Origin: Linyphia triangularis
Taxonomy: Eukaryota > Arthropoda > Arachnida > Araneae > Linyphiidae
Reading direction: 5' to 3'
DNA: 64,000 bases
NCBI GenBank assembly: GCA_963978545.1
Contig: OZ021723.1
Span: forward strand, 10,707,593-10,771,592
Of this stretch, positions 60,154 to 64,000 are shown in pieces. A program made the translations under genes and the position numbers. Position 1 is the stretch's first letter. Each line of letters begins with the position of its first letter. The notes below the pieces were generated by a model. It was not told the origin of the DNA and did no database searches. It saw only the letters and a program-made list of their open reading frames with translations.

Positions 60154-60538
60154 TTGTTTCAATCACATCCACAAAAATAAAGCGATATTAACTTAACAGA
60201 GATATTAACTTGTTTACATTCAAGTTCGATTGTTTCGACTTCTTTGACATGAGTCCCACACTAAGTTATTACTCCTGACTTTTCCAACAATCATGCGAAA
60301 TATTCCAAAAATCTTGAAGAATTATGTATTGGTTGATGTAATTAAAATTGACTGCCAAATTAATTAACAAAGAAAAAAATAACCACGATAAAAAAAAAAA
60401 AAAAAAAAAAAATCACAAGCTTACATGAAGGTGTAAACTTGTTTGATGTAACCAACCTAGTGGTTGTCTTTCTGACTACTAATACACAACAGCAGCAAAA
60501 CAGCATTTACAGAAATTCGGTATTTCCTACTAAATGCT
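60154..60538. other. No gene seen
   Basis: AT-rich; poly-A at about 60389-60411. Confidence 0.4.
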
Positions 60539-60542
60539 TTAA

Positions 60543-61272
60543 GGGGGTCTGGTACCAAAAATAAAAAAAACTTTATTTATGTACATTTTTATGTCAAAAA
60601 TTTATTTTATGTATGAGATACAATTTATATATCTTTGAGAAAATGTTTTTTTAAATATTGTATTTTTTTATTTAAAAAAAATTTAAAAACCAAGAAAAAT
60701 CCATAATAATTGATGTTTGCGTATTTTGATATAAGTCAAGAAAAAAAAAAAAATTCAAAGTGAAAGCTTTCTGTAATACATAATTATATAATGAAAATTT
60801 TGTCTTCACAGAATTTTGATAAGTGAATTAAAAAAAAAAAAAAAAAAAAAAAAAAGTTCTCAAAGTTAAAATATTGAAATTTTTGCTTTTTTTAATGTTA
60901 TCTTTTACGCTAAAAATTATATTTAAAAACAGAATTAAAAAAATAAAATTCTGTGAAGACAAAATGTTTAAAACTATATATATTAAATGCTCCAAAAATT
61001 TGAATAGCCAATTGTTAATGGTTCTGGAGATATATCGATTTGAATATGCAACATCTGTGAAAAACACTAGTGCTCGAAAAACGCACTTTAAGCAGACGCT
61101 TCAAGGTGTTACGCCCATTAGTGATGTTTAAATCACAGGTAATTTTGTGGCGTTCTAATCACCGGAGGAATAAGATAAAAACATCATTCTCTTCAGGAAT
61201 GTATGAACTATATTTTTTAAAATCAGAAGAAAAAAATTGGGATTTTTGAAGAAATTTCGGTACTGGACCCCC
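60543..61272 (+). mobile_element. TTAA-flanked MITE, family T1, copy b
   Basis: 730 bp between TTAA at 60539-60542 and 61273-61276. Ends GGGGGTCTGGTACC and GGTACTGGACCCCC. Interior nearly the same as 12707-13430, including GGTTCTGGAGATATATCGAT and ATCACCGGAGGAATAAGATA. Confidence 0.82.
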
Positions 61273-61276
61273 TTAA

Positions 61277-62285
61277 ACTAAAACTTTTGATTGGCAATTA
61301 CCATCGTTTGTAATTTCTATCGTAACCTAACTTGATATATTATTAATTCTAAACGTAATTTTAAAAACATATAAATAAACGTTGTGAAGGATGCAAACTA
61401 GCAATTATGTTTAATGGAATCGATCACTACCAGACATTGAATTTTTTCTACGAATCCTCCCATCAACAAAAACTTTATTTTTAAAATTCTTTTATTTTAA
61501 AAAAATCCTTTTTATGCATACTTGAAAATAAATACGGGATTCCGTAGAAATAATCAATAAACATTGTATTGAAAATTTTCGATCGTTTTTTGTAGACACT
61601 TGAAAGTTTTCTTCATGACTATAAATGTATAGTGGCCGGGAAACAACATTTAAAGAGATGGATCAGCGCTATTGGAATTTGTATTCTTCAACGACTCCGT
61701 TCATAAAAAATAATAATAATAATAATAATAACCCTGCATAGAATATTATATTTCCTTCCTGAGGATACATGTACTCGGATAAGAGAAAACAATGCCGGTC
61801 GCTGATTGGCTAACTGTGGCTGATTGCCTAGATTTTTCATTTTCACCACCGCGTATGTATGTTTTTTTTACCTGACACTTAAAAAAAGCAAAAATTACGA
61901 ACGAAATGATGTCTTGTTTTTCGGAAGATAAGCTTCCAGCTTTCTTTATAAATGAGGTTAGAATGAGCTTTTTCAAATACTATAGTTATTCGGAGCAATG
62001 TTCGAAATTTTGAAGAATGCATGCATGTTTATATCAATTCCATGTTTATTTACATTTTCTTTAAACGAAAATTTTCTTTTAAAAAGGGCTCATGCTTAGT
62101 AATGAGAAGATTCAGTCACTGAAATAAGTTTGATTGTATACTATTGGTGGAAGTATTTCAGTAAAATGTTCTTCCGAAAGCATTCAATTTTCCATTTATA
62201 GATGGCAGCACTAGAGAATGCTGGCAACCAATCAGCGCGCGTCGTTATTTCATTTTGACCGAATGCATGTAAAGGTAGGTAATAT
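61277..62285. other. No gene seen
   Basis: AT-rich. (AAT)n at 61708-61731. Two CCAAT-type words near 61803-61825 (CTGATTGGCTAAC, GCTGATTGCC) and one at 62228 (AACCAATCAGCGCGCG). Confidence 0.4.
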
Positions 62286-62289
62286 GCAA

Positions 62290-62716
62290 ACGGGTAATGC
62301 GTCTTGAAATCTATTTTTTTTTTTTTTTTTCCTATTTTGAAACGTAGCCGAGTTCAAATATATGCGTTTGTCTGTGCCCAGCAGACTCCCCAACGGATTG
62401 ACAAAAAAAAAAAAATCTTCTATTTAGCAAGCATCATCTATTGAGCATCATCCATCAACGACTGTTTCTCCTTTGTTTCACTTTTCACTTACAAAAAAAT
62501 TAATAGTGCAATATTATCGAGAGAAAAAAAAGCAATTTTGCCCTTTTTTTTTCTTTTTTTTTTTTTTTCTTTTTTTTTATAATTGTAATTATTCTCAAAC
62601 TGGTTTTTTATAATGGTAATACGAAAACGATATATTACACTAATCAATGACAAATTTGAATGCAGTGACTAGTATTAAGCCTAATTGCAAGTTGTGTGAT
62701 GTTCGACATCCCTAGG
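62290..62716 (+). mobile_element. Family B-like diverged fragment
   Basis: Order of features follows family B: poly-T, GTCTGTGCCCAGCAGACTCC, CATCAACGACTGTTTCTCC, pyrimidine tract, then CAAGTTGTGTGATGTTCGAC+ATCCCTAG. Heavily substituted and missing the 5' hairpin. Confidence 0.5.
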
Positions 62717-63084
62717 TACGTTATGATAACGATAATTAGATAGAACTGTTTTGTTAAGAAATCAGAATTGCTAAAAAAAAAAAAAAATTTAAAAATTAAA
62801 AAAAAAAAAAAAAAAAGACCTGTGTTTGTAATGAGAAATGCGCTTCCCACAAAAGTATCCAGTTTTCGAGAAATAACAAGATAACTCAAAACCAATTCAA
62901 GAGTTGGTGATAAGGATACCGTTTTCAAATCAATTGAATAGTCATTAACTGAGAAGCAAATAACACAATGAAATTGCCGTAACAGAAACATTATTAAAGT
63001 ATTTTATGCTTATAAATATGTGCTAAAAATAATTTGTTAATATTCATGGTTAAAATAATATTAAACGTTAGTCACTTAAATTTT

Positions 63085-63400
63085 TGATCTAAGTATTCTA
63101 TTATACTAGTGATCTAAATATTCAGTTATATCAGTGATCTAATTATGATCTAAATATTCTATTATACAAGTGATCTAATTATGATCTAAATATGCTATTA
63201 AATCAGTGATCTAATTATGATCTAAATATTCTGTTATATCAGTGATCTAATTATGATCTAAATATTCTATTATACAAGTGATCTAATTGTGATCTAAATA
63301 TGCTATTAAATTAGTGATCTAATTATGATCTAAATATTCTATTGTACCATAATTCACGTTATAAATATTCTATTGTACCATAATTTATGATCTAAATATT
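63085..63400. repeat. ~36-bp minisatellite
   Basis: About eight tandem units of AGTGATCTAATTATGATCTA+AATATTCT(A/G)TTATA(T/C); later units shorten to CCATAAT-containing forms. Confidence 0.88.
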
Positions 63401-64000
63401 CTATATTCTGAAATATAAACATTAAAATTCAATTAAGTAAGGAAATAGTTTGAGTCGAGATAATTTTCAACGAATAACTTTAAATGAGATTTTGAAGGAA
63501 ATTATAAATATGGTCGGATGAGATCGTTTTTAGTTTGATTCGAAAGTATTTGAATAAAAAATACTGTAATGAAAAATGGTTTTTTTAGGACCAATTATTA
63601 TCTTTTTTTAAATCGAAAATAAAACATACTTCTAATTTAATTTGAAACAAAAGCAATCAATCGAAAGGCAAAAAAAAAATCTTAAAACGACATGAAATAA
63701 ATATCTGAAAATTGATTTTCTTAGGGTACTCAGTCCCCTTAAAGTAATTGAATTTTTTAATTTGCCCTTTATATCCTTCTCCTCGAAAAACAACTTTAAT
63801 TATCTCTACCTCGTTCAATAACCGAAATATTATTACACTGATGTGTAAAAGTATCTCTCTATACTAAAAAAAAAAATAATATATATATATGTATATAACA
63901 ATAATTATTATTTAGGTTATTTTGTTACCATATTTGGTTACTTATGTTTGCGTACTGTTGGTTTTTATAAAATTTGTCAGCTTGCATTATGTATTGCATT
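63401..64000. other. No gene seen; possible element end
   Basis: AT-rich. GGGTACTCAGTCCCCTTAA at 63724-63742 looks like the right end of a TTAA-type element (compare ACCCCCTTAA of T1), but no matching left end was found. Confidence 0.4.

Overview
This window looks like AT-rich intergenic DNA from a eukaryotic, most probably arthropod, genome. The tRNA-headed SINEs, Helitron N-terminal coding motif and pogo/Tigger relics fit a chelicerate such as a spider, but that placement is my impression and no host gene confirms it. I found no convincing intact host protein-coding gene, no rRNA, no functional tRNA gene, no operon and no CRISPR array. The only recognisable coding matter is transposon debris: an RNase H plus zinc-knuckle C-terminus of an I-like LINE (two copies), the basic N-terminus of a Helitron protein (two copies) and the DNA-binding half of a pogo/Tigger transposase.

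Layout. 1-3326: a Helitron whose 5' end is amplified into at least 12 units of about 225 bp. 3.3-12 kb: TTAA-flanked MITE, solo LTR, small pogo-like MITE, a second Helitron family, a foldback MITE. 12-17.4 kb: pogo-like element with a nested TTAA element, repeat family B, a perfect (GT)558 tract and a TA-flanked foldback MITE expanded to four right arms. 18.6-22.7 kb: two pogo/Tigger relics, one interrupted by a 1.25 kb TIR element, the other by a SINE that is itself interrupted by a LINE. 23-30 kb: AT-rich minisatellites, family B, a SINE, half of a foldback element, a 29-30 bp minisatellite. 30-38 kb: family B copies, the same TA MITE expanded to five right arms, an inverted TTAA element, a Helitron with a 17-unit array, a foldback element. 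38.7-44 kb: SINE, two hAT-like MITEs, another TTAA MITE, a (TA)n palindrome. 44-56.5 kb: family B, SINEs of three types, a CAGGG-ended element filled with about 70-bp repeats, three foldback elements, further MITEs. 57-64 kb: LTR-like sequence, a compact Helitron with both termini, the second LINE copy, a TTAA MITE, simple repeats.

The unifying signal is that several unrelated transposon families have grown tandem arrays from their own sequence at separate loci: Helitron 5' ends, Helitron interiors, MITE right arms, a hAT-like interior and a CAGGG element. The exact 126-bp period at two MITE loci, with a different fixed variant at each, is the sharpest case.
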